This document shows positions 48,827 through 61,389 of a stretch of DNA of 64,000 bases, one piece after another; position 1 is the first letter of the stretch; every line of letters begins with the position of its first letter. Below the pieces are notes generated by a model. That model was not told the DNA's origin. It did no database searches and saw nothing but the letters and a program-made list of their open reading frames with translations. The DNA comes from Incurvaria masculella (taxonomy: Eukaryota > Arthropoda > Insecta > Lepidoptera > Incurvariidae), in contig OX335655.1 in assembly GCA_946894095.1 (NCBI GenBank), positions 2,170,001 to 2,234,000 of the forward strand, given 5' to 3'. Made by a program: the position numbers and the translations under genes.

Positions 48827-49467
48827 GGGGAACGGCATAACGTATAATATGCAGATCGTATAATGTCATATTTTAACAAAATTTTAAAACCATGCACAAC
48901 GTATAATCGGCAGATCGTATAATCTTATACGTAGTGCATGAAGAAGTCCAAAAAATTAAATTACTTATTTCTCCATGCATAACGTATAATAGTCACAACG
49001 TATAATGTTATGATCTTTATTTAACAAAAAAAGAAAACCATGCATATCATATAATCCTAAAATATTTCATACGATAAGCGCCCTTATCGTTATAAGATTA
49101 AAGATTATACTCGCACGCGACTTTTCGACCGTCTCAATTAGCGTTGTAGCAAATTGTTACTCTTCAACAGATATCGATTCGTAGCAATTTCAGCCTTAAA
49201 TGTATCGTTGTTAGGGCGCTTTATGCAGTGCTTCTTGGCATATTATACGTTCTGCATGGTTTTCTTTTTTTGTGAATTCATGTTAGGAATATTATACGTT
49301 GTGACTATTATACGTTCTGCATGATGCAAAGAGTTTATTTTATTTTTAAACTCATGCACAACGTATAACATTATACGTTGTGAATATTATACGATATGCA
49401 GGGTTTTAATGTTTTGGAAAAAAATACTATTATGCGTTGTGAATATTATACGTAGTGAATACGACTC
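48827..49467. mobile_element. 641-bp foldback element, copy 2 (9-bp TSD)
   Basis: Flanked by TTCGTAAGG at 48818-48826 and 49468-49476. Same ends, length and internal ACGTATAAT motifs as 39129-39769. Located in FAR-2 intron 3. Confidence 0.87.
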
Positions 49468-49479
49468 TTCGTAAGGACC

Positions 49480-51440
49480 CGGTCAACGCGCACGACTAAT
49501 GGCACCAGTACGTTGGCCCTAAAATATTCGTTTTAGGGCCAACGCGACTCAGTCGTCTGCGGACCACTGCAGAGTGATGTTGAGTCGTGAAAATGCCTTG
49601 CTGCGTAGTAAAAGTGTGCAAAAAATACGATACGAAAGTTACAAAGACACATGGAATAACGTATCATTGATAAATAAACTTTATTAAATATTTTTTCCTG
49701 TTTAACAATTGAATAATTGCATTTTCAATCGATAATTTAATTAACTACCAAAGTTCATAAGCGGGCAAGTGACGCCATGCCGCGCGTCGCACATGTAGGT
49801 GAACTAACCTTGTACGGGCGTCCTTTTTATTTCTGATTTATTTTGGAGTGTATATGAGTTTGAGTGGGTAATCAAAGATTTTTTTTAATGTAATCGACCT
49901 GCCGGTCATGTCAAAATTTGTTTTCGTTATATCTTGGGGAATATCACAGACCAAGCAGGTACAAGAGAAAATTCAAATTGTATTTGACTTGAATACCTTT
50001 AAATTACAAAAAACATTTTTCATTTATAATTTATTTTTTGTTAGTAGAATTTTTTTCGACTGTACAATTGAACTTAAAAGTTTAAATTAAAAATAAAACA
50101 TTTAAGTACGCAAGTACAAGGTTACATCGTTAGACCTAATGCAACATGGCGGCGAGTTGTCAACACGGCTTTGACACGGCGCTCACGTAGTTCTTCCGAG
50201 TTTGGATAGATGGCGCTACTTTTTGCTTGTATGGAGAAGATTTGTTTCAGTTCTAAATAAAGGCGTATCCTTACCTTTGAAATCATTGATGTAAATAGAG
50301 ATCAATGTTAATAATCACCTCTCTTTAAAAATACTTCGACAGCTATCGACATTTTTTTGGCTGAATATTGTTTGCCAACGACGTTTTTTTAGGATAAATA
50401 TTTTTTGTACATCCACACATGGAGGTGAAAAAATAGCCTCCATGCATTCACAGAATTTCCCCAGAAAATTATACCATATTTTAAATGGTTATGGTCATCG
50501 TGGTTATGGTGCTGTCTCTACGAAAAACACAAAAACAACAATCTTTGTTATTTATTATTATTTCTGCATATCATGAATATGAGATATAAATAAGAGAAAC
50601 AGCTAATCTCGTTGTCTGTGGCTGCACACACCCTCTTGTGTCTCGCGCCGCCGCCTCTATGTGGATCGGGTGACGCGAGCCGCGCCCCTGGAACTGCAAT
50701 GGAGTGCAGGGTGCACGGGATCGATCATAACACCTAAAAAATTTGCACTCGTCACTTCCTCAATGAGTGATCCTGAATAGGTTATAGTTAAGTCTTGTCT
50801 AGAGCCCTGATATGTATGACATTGTATTATATTTGTTTTTGTTAAATTAATTTGTACTGATCGTCGACTGGTTTTTACACCTTAATGAGAACCCCACTAA
50901 ATAAAATAAACGTGGAACTTGTGTGAAAGTGGACAACATTTGTACCTTTTCTGGAAGCATATGGAATAATTGAGGTATTTCCATAATTTGTATGCCCCGG
51001 TCATACTTTTATTTTAGTAATCCACTTTGATTTCAATAAATGTTGTATTTTTTTTTACACAAACACTCATTTATGACCCTTTATTTCTGAGATTATGGAT
51101 ATTTCGAATGCATTTTTTTTAAGTAGTTTCTCATTTATCAGCTGTTAGAAAATTGCTGATAAAATGCCCAGAGTGTAGTAGTTATTTGTCAATCATCACT
51201 TTTTCATAATAAGACAGATTATTTTTAAAACTTAAATAACTCAAAAACTATTGATTTTAGACCCCCACCTCACGGGGCCAAATTTGTGGCAAATTAGCTC
51301 TAGAATGACCCTTTAGAAGGAATGCATCGAATTACCAAACACTGTATAAATGTATCGTATGCGATATCGACATCAGTCTGTACGTCGTGTCTGCAGGCTA
51401 AAACCGTCTTGTGCATTGATATTATATTTGTAATGTTCCT
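49480..51440. other. FAR-2 intron 3, remainder
   Basis: A GC-rich dispersed piece at 50590-50720 matches 12446-12570. Otherwise AT-rich without coding or inverted ends. Confidence 0.5.
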
Positions 51441-52169
51441 TCAAGTCGTTTGTCCACGTGTCGACGGCGTACGCGAACTGCGACCGAGAGTATACAGAGG
51501 AGCGGGTATACCCGTCCCCAGTGGACCTGGATGAGGTCTTGAAAGAGTGCGAGCAGTGCTCCTCCGAAAAGGAACTTGAGGAATTGACCAAGAGGTTTGT
51601 GACTTGATATTTTTTATGAACACGGAATTTATGCCATTCTAAAGTGGACACCAAAAACTCTATAATGAACCTGAAATTATGGAGGAGGATGAAAGGGGAT
51701 GTAAGGGGAGTATATTCGAAAAAAAAAATGGAAACCGCGGTCCATAGTGATCTTGCCATTCTCCTTTTAATGCTTTCGCAATTGAACGTTTGCCATGGTG
51801 TCCATCCAGCTCGATGCAGCGGTGCTGAAATAAAGGGAAGCCCTGGTATGAGACATAATTCGTTTGGGAAAGGTGCGATTGCCTAATATCAAAACATTAG
51901 CTGTTATATTGGCATTCCATAAAATAACTATCGAGTTAATCCGAAAATTCGTGTTTATTATACGTACTACTATTGATTTACTATTGTTTTTAATATTTTT
52001 ATATAAACATTCTTCTGTTTTTCTCTAAACACGGTCCTGTTTCCTGGAGGAGATCTACTTAAATACACATACAATAAAGAATGAATCCATTTCTATACGA
52101 TTTATTTAAAATTATTTGTCGACTGACATGTTAACAATGTCTAAAAAATTGTTTGCTCTCACCCCATTT

Positions 52170-52730
52170 GTGATGAGCACGAGTTTGCCCCGAATACTGA
52201 TGATGTCAACGAATACTTATATTTGGGTCAACTAATATCTACAGAAGACACGATGCAAAAATAAATAGATAGAAGGATAGCAAACAGCTAGAAACGATAT
52301 TGGTCACTGAGCGAGGTCATGAAGAACAAAGATATGCCTATCAAAGAAAAAAGGAAAGTATATAACACATGTATCCTCCCGTGTTTATCCTATGGATGCC
52401 AAACATGGCCACTTACTGAACAACAACTCAAAAAAATGCAAGTATGCCAAAATGGAATAGAAAGAATCGTAATAGGAGTTAAAAAAAGAGACAAGGTGAG
52501 ACTACTAAATATAAAGAATAAAACTAAATTAAAAAAAAGACGAGACTAGTAACGGAATGGTACCAGGGTAGACAAACTAAACGTAGGGAAGACGACATTA
52601 AAAAGATAGCTGGCCCAGAATGGACACGCACTGCAAAAGACAGGACAAAATGAAAAGCTTTAGAGGAGGCCTTTGTCGAAGGACAAGCTGTAAAAGAAAA
52701 ACTGGTTGCCGATATATATAATTAGTTAAC
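52170..52730 (+). pseudogene. RTE-like LINE ORF2 3' fragment
   Basis: NEYLYLGQLISTEDTMQ, then YNTCILPCLSYGCQTWPLT and, after stops, WYQGRQTKRREDDIKKIAG and ALEEAFVEGQ: the region after the reverse transcriptase core in RTE-clade LINEs. Several stops. It sits in the interval that replaced FAR-2 exon 5. Confidence 0.75.
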
Positions 52731-53889
52731 AAAAAAAAATAATTGTTAAGTAGAATCTGGTAAAATGATAGATTATGAATGTTATTTTAGTTACAGTAAT
52801 AAAGGCTTATTATTATTATGATTTTATTTCTGTGACTACTACCTGTCAATTGAGTAACTATGTAGCCCTGCATTCCGAAATGCGTACATTGCAAATATCG
52901 CAGAGAAAGCGAATACAGTGAATACTTGTGTTTCGAATTGATATATTAATAGCCACAATCGCACGATATCAAATCGAAACGAATTTGAGCAGACATATGT
53001 GTCAGAGCCTAACCTAACTACCTCGAAAATGTCTTGTAAGTCCCGAGAGTGCTTATTTCAGGCCTAGGTTTGTCTGACTAGACTGACAAACGGCGAAAGT
53101 CCTTCGTTATTTAAGAATACAAGTGCATACAATCAGAGAACTACAGATAAAGCCATTTGTCCAGGACTCGCTTATTGCTATCTATGTGATATTTTAAAAT
53201 ACTCATTCTATCATTTGATTTTTGCCACGTAGGCCTTGAACATTCAGATGGCTGTAGCTGGTAAACATTTGTCAATTGTAGCTCGTAACAATATTATCAT
53301 AGCTGGTAATAATAAGGAGACAATTGTAGCTGGTAATAATAATGCGAGGATTAGTAAGCTGGTTAAATGTAGCTCGGGGATCTAACCGGAGATCTTGACG
53401 TGAGAGCCAAATATGTGTACTGACTGTCATCTTGAGGTTGCCTCCTATAGGAAAAACCTAGTTTAGTATACGAGGATATATTCACTACTGTAACCACTGT
53501 TTTATCAAATAAATACAACTATATTTATGTGAAGGGGGATATGGTATGAAACTACAAGGAGAGAAATGGACGAATATTTTCAAGATTACCAGAACCGAAG
53601 TATATAATATCATCACGTTACATAATAACGCTTATAATAAACATAAAAAACAAAGGAGAGAAAAAATACATAAAAACAAATCGACGGACGGCGAGGTAGT
53701 ATTAATGTCTATACAGTGTTATTCTTGTTCAGCTGGGCTTGCAGGCGAAAGGGGCCTGAATGATTCTAAAAGGGCTGCAGGCGATGAAAAATATGGGTGC
53801 AGGGTCGCAGATTTAAATATTAGCGCTACTTTTCTTTTAGACAAGCGGACACCCCTGATACACACAGCGCCATAGCGCTGTTATATAGT

Positions 53890-54060
53890 GCTGACCATGA
53901 CAATAACTCGCCGCACACGTCTGTCAGAAAATGAAAAAATGTGCCTATCCTAACTCACCCGGCATATTCCCCTAACATAGCACCATTTGATTTTGACCTT
54001 TGCAAAAATTTAAGAAAAATGTAAAGGCAAGAGGTTGGAAAACAAAGAAGATGCGCTAGC
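53890..54060 (+). pseudogene. Decayed mariner transposase fragment
   Basis: HDNNSPHTS, then after a stop HPAYSPNIAPFDFDLCKNL: the second and third acidic-residue regions of a mariner transposase, spaced as in the family. Different family from the element at 480-1758. Ends not found. Confidence 0.65.
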
Positions 54061-54097
54061 TACTTATAATTTTGACATTTCTGAAGTGTGGTCAGGG

Positions 54098-54214
54098 CGT
54101 GTATTCTTGGCATTCAGTCATTGCGGATTCAGTAGAGTTAACAGTAATGTCAAAGTAAATTCTTCTTCTGTTAACTCTACTGAATCCGCAATGACTGAAT
54201 GCCAAGAATACACG
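54098..54214. repeat. 47-bp perfect inverted repeat (hairpin)
   Basis: 54098-54144 is the exact reverse complement of 54168-54214, with a 23-base loop. In RNA it would give an uninterrupted 47-bp stem. Lies about 240 bases before FAR-2 exon 6. Confidence 0.92.
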
Positions 54215-54816
54215 TCCAGAGGTATTTTACAAGTGGTTTAGCCGTATGGAAAAGTGTATAAGTGCTTAGGGTGATTACTTTGAAAACCCCGAAATAAGGA
54301 ACATATATTGTAATTTTTGAGTATCTAATTATGTTTGACCTAAAATGTCGATGCATGAATAATAATGAACGGCTTTTTGTTTCATAAATATACGTGTACA
54401 TATGTATTGTAAATCTCAGAGTAAATTACAGTTAGAATGTATACACCTCAATTTGCAGTGGTCGCAGCTCTGCGCCAACCCCACCCTGGCTGGGTGGACT
54501 GCCGCACCGGAGCTACTGGCCTGGTCGCAGTCGTAGGCAGTGGACTGCTGCGAATAGTCATCGGCGACGAAGATATCATCCTGGATATGGTGCCCGTCGA
54601 TCTTGTCAACAATGCCATCATCGCCGTGGCATGGAAAACAGCACTTATAGGGTAATTCGTTAAAACCAAGTCTCGTGTATTTGTCGTTTTGGCAATAACG
54701 CGAATCATTCTATGATTGCGATCTGCTCAATCTAAGAGAATGCACGTTGTAATAGTATACTAGGAAAAAATAAATACGAGAAGTGGCATAGGACACCCGG
54801 CAGGATCGGTGTTCTT

Positions 54817-55676
54817 TTGCTATATATTATTCCTACGGTTTTTTTTATTCTTAAACTAAAAATGACGGATTGGTCTGCAATATATTCAGTTGAAAATGTT
54901 AAGACTAAATTAAACCATTTCTATCATCATTTAAGCAACGCTATCAATATTTCTTTCCCAATCAAAAAGAAGAGGATAAGAAAAAATACAAAACTTGGAT
55001 AACAAAAGGGCTCAGAGTTTCATTTTCCAGGAAAAGAGAATTATTAGCAGAAATGAGAAAAAAATGGCAACAACGAAAAAAAAAATATTTTATAAAATAT
55101 CGAACAATATAAAAAAAAATCTGTTGTCTTAGCTAAGCAAATTTCGAATATGAAATAAATTACGAGATCAAAAAATAAAATTAACATGGGACAACAGTGA
55201 AGAAAATAACAAATAAAAAGATCAAACCTAAAATCGAAAATATAAACCTTGCATATAAAGATGAAAAAATCATAGATCCAGAAGCTTTAGCCAAACATTT
55301 CAATGAGTATTATGCTAATGTAGGTCAACCTGAAAATCGCACTACAGACACTAATTTCATAGAGTTTTCAAATAAAAATCAAATAGACGCAACCAAGTAA
55401 TTTTATTTAGATATATTTACGACAGACGAAATTAAAAATACCATTGAAACATTAAAAAACAGTAAAAACGGTTTTGACGGTTTGCGAACCGACATTTTAA
55501 AAGATAATATTGGTATATTTAGCCTGCTGCTGACTGAATTATTTAACGCCTGTATTATTAATGGCTACTACCCAGATGAATTTAAAAAAGCTAATATATT
55601 ACCCGTATTTAAGAAAGGTAAAAAAACAGATGTCTCAAACTACAGGCCTCTTTCTATACTATCAAAACTTTAAAGT
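54817..55676 (+). pseudogene. CR1/Jockey-like LINE ORF2 fragment
   Basis: Broken frames with NYRPLSILSKL (reverse transcriptase motif 2a region) and FNEYYANVGQ linker typical of CR1/Jockey ORF2; at least three stops or shifts. FAR-2 intron 6. Confidence 0.75.
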
Positions 55677-55931
55677 TAAACATAAGATTGAGGGGAGGAC
55701 TGAGTCTATGACAGAAAAAGTGGCGCGGTCTCTTTGACAGGAAAAGTGTTGGGACACATTTTCTCGTCTATACCGCGAAACGCACGATAAAGAACATGGA
55801 TCCAAAAACATAAAAAAAATGCATTCGATCAAAAGCTTTGTGTGAATGTGTATGTTTAAACTCGCTGCAAGTGTTATTGCGTATGCCGGAGTAGGAGACA
55901 GATCGCGAAAACGATATTTTTTTTATTTTAA

Positions 55932-56366
55932 GGCGCTAGGACTAGCCAACTACTCGCGCCATACAAATGCACTTTTTAACAAATGTAATAATATGTAGTG
56001 ATAATGGATTGTTAATATTTTTTTATTCCATCATTTATTTAAATAATAATAAAAATAAAAAAGTTGATTTTTCTCATTAGAAATCTGAAAGTAATTCGAT
56101 TTCTAGATATAAGCAAAAACAGCATATATGCATAAACAAAAAATTCCATTTGCTTTTAGATTTCTACATTTAGTCAAAAAAGTTCGGAAATGGACACCGT
56201 TTCCGCAATGTATTTTGTATAGAAAAAGGAAACATACATTAACGAAAATAATTCGATTCCTAGACAAGGAATCATATATTGTAAGAATGACACTTATAAT
56301 CGTCAGACTTAGTTAGTTTACTTGGGGTGCCTCGTCTAACTTTGCGATTTGGCTAGTACCAGGGCC
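55932..56366. mobile_element. TTAA-flanked MITE, copy 1
   Basis: TTAA at 55928-55931 and 56367-56370. Inverted ends GGCGCTAGGACTAGCCAA and (reverse) GGCCCTGGTACTAGCCAA. Non-coding, 435 bp. Copy 2 at 63352-63822. Confidence 0.83.
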
Positions 56367-57388
56367 TTAATGTACTCCCGGTTGAAGGCAAGTCTATGGC
56401 TAGGCATCCAAGGGCTAGGAAGACTATGCATGCAACAAGTTTGTAAAAGTGCCTATGATTTAACGATATCAATGAACCGTACCAAATTAGAGGAATATTA
56501 CAATGTTTACTTTGAAGTGTCTTCTAGTGTTTGTTTTGATCCAGAAGTTTTTCAAGGCACAAAAAGAGTCTACAATATTATTCTAGAATTTTGGTTAATG
56601 TTGTAATTGCACTGAAGGTGAAAATTTCCAGATCGAACGATGTCATCGTCTACAACGTGACCAGTGGAAAAAGTAACCCTATCTACCTGGGACAGATGAT
56701 CGAGTACGTTGTGGTCCACAGCAGAGAGACGCCGCAGGATACCATGGTGTGGTATCCTTCAGTCAATATCGCTACAAACAGGTTAGTGAGTGCTTCCTCT
56801 TTCTGCCATAGGGAGATGATCTCGCGTATTAATCCTACTACGCTATGGTATTTTGATTGCAATTATTGATAAATTAACCTTTGTAACTGCTATTGTAACC
56901 AAAGTTGGTTTTTGTCATGGAGGTACATTTTTCACCTCCCAAGCTGCGGTTTGTCTGTTGCAAATGTACACATCAGTTATCTTTTTTCGTGTTCTTAGAG
57001 ACATTGTGTGGCCTGTCGACATTTCTCAGTGCTTAAATTAACATGATTATGTTTTTTGTTGCAGATATTATTTCAATGTAGGTAATTTCTGGTTGCATAT
57101 GCTACCAGCTTACCTGCACGATATTTTTGTGCCATCGTCGGGTAAACAGGGGTAAGTTTTTTTTTGTTATATGCAATCGCTGGCATCGCCCACACCTTCG
57201 TGTTCAATTATTTGGATATACTCATAGTACGTAACAAGAACGTTGTACGTAAGCCGTTATAAGTCTGCCTTGTTGTCGGTTATAAATCCCGATGATTTGA
57301 TAATGATGATAAGGTCAATGAGTCTGACTTCCTGATTATTTCTGGAAACACAAGGTGCGAGCTTGATGGACTGAACTGGCAAACCTAG

Positions 57389-57825
57389 GTGAGGGGTATC
57401 AGCCACAAACTTTTTATTTGTTTGCAATATTCTATCCAGACAAAAATAAAATACTTGCACAATCCCTACTTCTCCCATTGTTGGCGGCATAATCAAAAGT
57501 GTTACTTGGACGTCTCGCAGGATATGTTAGATAAACTGGAACGTCTACAAAATGTGTACATTCGCTTCAGTTATAATTTACGTAAGTTTGACCATATTTC
57601 GAAATATCCACCTAGACGGAACTGGCTTCCAATTAAAAATCGAAGGTACTGTCACATTCTGTTCACGTTAAATCACATTATTCATGATTCTCATGCTTCC
57701 CCGTATCACGTAAATATTATCGTTCCTTATATCAGACATGGCCTTTCATTTAATTTTAAAATAACCACAACGAATTTCGATTATAAAAAAGTAAACATGC
57801 AGATTGATGGTATGTACAGCTATTA
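57389..57825 (+). pseudogene. CR1/Jockey-like LINE ORF2 C-terminal fragment
   Basis: Open for about 140 codons with MLDKLERLQNVYIRFSYNL and RNWLPIKNRRYCHI, the standard post-RT region. Cut by the Helitron at 57826. FAR-2 intron 8. Confidence 0.8.
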
Positions 57826-58495
57826 TCTAATAAATATTATAAAGGGGAAAGTTTGTAATAATGGATGGATGGATGGATGGATGGATGTTTGTTACTCTTT
57901 CACGTAAAAACTACTAAATGGATTTTAATGAAACTTTACAATAATATAGCTTACACATCAGAATAGGACATAGGCTACAATTTATAAAGATATTGTGCCC
58001 ATGGCTACATAATATAACGCTTCACTACCTGAAGGGTGAGTAGAGAGTGTTAAATTCTTATAACTTGCGAACCACTAACCCGATTTATGTGCGTATTTTA
58101 TCAATGTCTCTCTGGGAGCTGTCCGGTTCGAGATGGGTTACTGTTTTCGATGTTGAGGCTGGCTGTGGGTTGGAGTCCACGCAAAACTTACCTACATTAC
58201 ACGTTACTTACTTACTAGGTAAACAATGTTGCAGTGCAAGTGCAGAAAGGTTCTGGCGGCAAATGCTTTTTTTTTAAATAGCCCCCAAATGTCAACGAAG
58301 CTCTAAATGGGAATTATTGGATGTTTCTCATTAAATCATGCTATTTCATCTCGAACGATCTTGATTAAATTTGGTAGATGGATACATTGTCCTGGACCAG
58401 TTTGACCCTATTTTGGATCAGCCATGTCGAATACTTTTTATCCATGAAATAATTTAGCCGACGCTAACCCGAGCGGAGCCGGGTACCGCAGCTAG
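57826..58495 (+). mobile_element. Helitron with A 5' end and C 3' end
   Basis: A|TCTAATAAATATTATAAAGG start with (ATGG)5, switching after TTGTGCCCATGG to the family C 3' part, hairpin and CTAG (58492-58495)|T. 670 bp. Same end pairing as the composite at 35090-38027. Confidence 0.86.
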
Positions 58496-58499
58496 TTTA

Positions 58500-59420
58500 A
58501 ATATATAACTGTCTCTGGTGATTTCTGTTCTCAAAATAGGCAAACATTCATAAATGTTCATAAAAAAAGTTTGAACACAGAGTATGAGCGTCCGATATCG
58601 GAGCTGGTTATAGTACGAGGATTATTAAGCAGGTTAAAAGTAGCTCGGAGATCGAAGGCAAGACCTAGAATTGAGAGCCAAGTATATTTTTATGTGAAGG
58701 GCCAGGGTATGATAAGAAGCTACAAGCTTAGATGAAAAATAATTTTCATCCTTTATCATCTAAGGCTACAAGGAGATAAAGGGACGAAGTATTTCGAGAC
58801 CTTTTGAGATGTGCACATGCACACAGTGTTAACGTTATGCCCAGGTTGGGCCAGCATATTCACCTACAGCTCTCACGCGCAGCCACTCGCCGGAGACCGC
58901 TTGAACAGGGAGAAGCATTCCCCTGACGCCACAAGGTCCGGGAGTCAAGGGGACAGGGGGATTCAGATTATAAATACCGTGATGAAAGGTCACACATTCC
59001 ACAAAGGCTCAAACTCAAGCCGGATCAATTGTAACATCGCGCTGTTATGATGCTCTGCAGGTCGCGTCGTCCCTAATTCACAGCATGAAGGCTGCGAGCG
59101 CCACATCACGTCTTCAAGCCAAGAAGACGTGGAAAGCTCGAAGCTCACACGCAAAGACTCTCGGTCATCGATATAAATGCTCTCGGTAGTCTGAGTCAAG
59201 ACGGTCCCAAAGGTTTGGAGAAGGCTACCACACGGTGGCCCGGCGATGATTGATCTGTCCTGCACGAGGGCCGATCGACAACTACGGACTTTTTCTTTAT
59301 AATCTGCCGCTTCATTCGCTTTTACAAGCGACGTTCGCTCGTTCTTATTTTATTTGAAACTCGGGCTCAACTTCCGGCCCTGGAACATCATTAAACTTAC
59401 TTAACTTAACACCTCATTGT
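58500..59420. other. FAR-2 intron 8, remainder
   Basis: 58600-58760 resembles 53340-53580 (AGCTCGGAGATC, then GAGAGCCAA and TATGTGAAGGG). The rest to 59300 is moderately GC-rich and unrecognised. Confidence 0.45.
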
Positions 59421-59721
59421 ATGTTTCAGCCTCGTGAAGATCTACAACATTGTCCGCAAAGCGACAGAAGTGCTGGAGGTGTTCATGTCCAATACGTTCC
59501 ACTTCGCGGACGGCAACATCAGGCGGCTGCTCGGTGAGATGAGCGAGCGGGACCGCGCGACCTTCTACTGCGACATCAAGGAGGTACAGACTCACCAATA
59601 TTACGACGAACTCGAGGCATTAGTAGAGGGATGATAGTACAAAACTCAGAGCGCCTGCTGACTTTGCCCGCAAGCGAAATTCTGCATACAAGGCAGAGGG
59701 TCGATGGTTTTCAAGCGCAAA

Positions 59722-60462
59722 GGAGAATGCCCATTGCCGTATACATTTTGGGCCCCTAAAAATGTTAGTGTCTATCTTCCATACCAGTGATATAATTTAG
59801 GAAATAATATAACTTTTCGAAATATGAATTTTAAAGACCAAATTCATTGCCACTTTAAAGTTATTGACAAATTGCGGTTTTGTGGTTATGAATGTTTTGG
59901 AGACACTAGAGAGCTCAGCGTAGAGCAAAATGCTCCAGTCCAAACGCAACAAAAATTGATAGAGTTTAATGTCTCTTTGATATTTCATAAGTAACAATCC
60001 TTCACATTGGTTCTAGAGATAATTTTAAATATGTATTTACGCCTTTTTTCTCCCTTACTGGGGGTCCATTCAGAGCAAGAGTGAGTTCGAGTTCGGGAGT
60101 GAGTTAACCTAAAAATAGCTGGGAAATATAGTTATTTATACTTCCAACGTATTTACGGGACAAACCAGATTTTTACCTAACTGTAATGATGTTCTAGAAG
60201 TGTGGAAGAAGTAACTATTTAAAAAAGTGAGTTGATATTTAGTGGCGAATTCGAACTCACTCTTACTCTGAATGGACCCCCTGGACGGAATGGCATGGAA
60301 CAGGCTACCTGAACACGTCGTGTGACAACGGAACTACTATCCGATGTTCTGTCCTTGCCGTATTCATAATGTTGGTAGGAAAAGAAGTAATTGTGAATTA
60401 TTCCTTTATATTTTTAACGAGTAAACGGTCGTGATTAATGGGGATTCAGGTAGTTTAAAATA
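59722..60462. mobile_element. Element R in FAR-2 intron 9, carrying a nested MITE
   Basis: Positional equivalent of 17606-18214 in FAR-1. Right end truncated. The MITE at 60061-60280 is inserted in it. Confidence 0.72.
60061..60280. mobile_element. 220-bp MITE with 3-bp TSD
   Basis: Inverted ends GGGGTCCATTCAGAG and CTCTGAATGGACCCC, arms about 30 bp, flanked by CTG on each side. FAR-1 at about 17935-17945 is the empty site. Confidence 0.87.
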
Positions 60463-61389
60463 GAGTGTCACATAGCTCTTTTTGCGCGTGGCCAAAATCG
60501 GAACTAAACGGTCGCCATCTAAACCAACCCACCTCTAATCTAAACCAATTTTGATGAATTTCTGTATAGAGATAGTGGATAGTGGCCCTTTGAGAACGAG
60601 AAGGCTACCATTCTTGTTGAAAATTAACTCGAAGGGGGTAAAACATGGTTGACGAATGATTCTTGAAAAAAATCCGTCCTTATTTTTCGCCTGAAGAAGA
60701 AAGATATCTCTATAATAACCAAAACTATAAATCTAGCCAGAGATTGTGTATCACTAATGCTGTATCACCGAGTAAGTAAAGACGGGGACCTAAGTTTTAA
60801 GTGGAATCCAAACTGGAAACGACGAATTACATATTAGCCTCTTACGACATCCTATCCCCCTTTATGTATATCCCTCAAAAAATATGTTCCTTAACAAATT
60901 TATCATTTAACACTTTTATCGATTGGAATAATTTAATACCGAATTAAAAAAAAATGTTAAAAAAAAAGGATGAAATCACAACTCTAAACCTAAAAAACTT
61001 TCACAAAAATCAAGTGAAGATTATCTCGGTCTCGTAACGGTGGAAAATGCTTCCTCATTTCATCATAGACCTTCCTCAGGTGTCTTGGAAGCAGTACATG
61101 GGCGTGTTCACGCTCGGCGTGAGGAAGTACCTGCTGGGCCAGCCTGACGACACCCTGCCGGAGGCCAAGAAACGCCTGAGCATGTAAGTCGTTCGGTCGG
61201 GGTGGGGCTGGCTGATTCAATCATATTTGTAACACAATCAGCCTGATTTGTTGTTTGACGCAGTTATATGTTAAGTTTACTTTCATGATCTCACGAATAC
61301 CCATGGGACTTGGTTGTTCTTTTTTGTGTACGTCCTGTTTAGTATCTAAAAGTATACTCGTATTTGACTTAGCAAGTACAGTCAAGTTT

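Noticed and set aside
58990..59265. 91-codon minus-strand frame in FAR-2 intron 8
   Set aside because: No motif; region is unrecognised repeat-like DNA within an intron.
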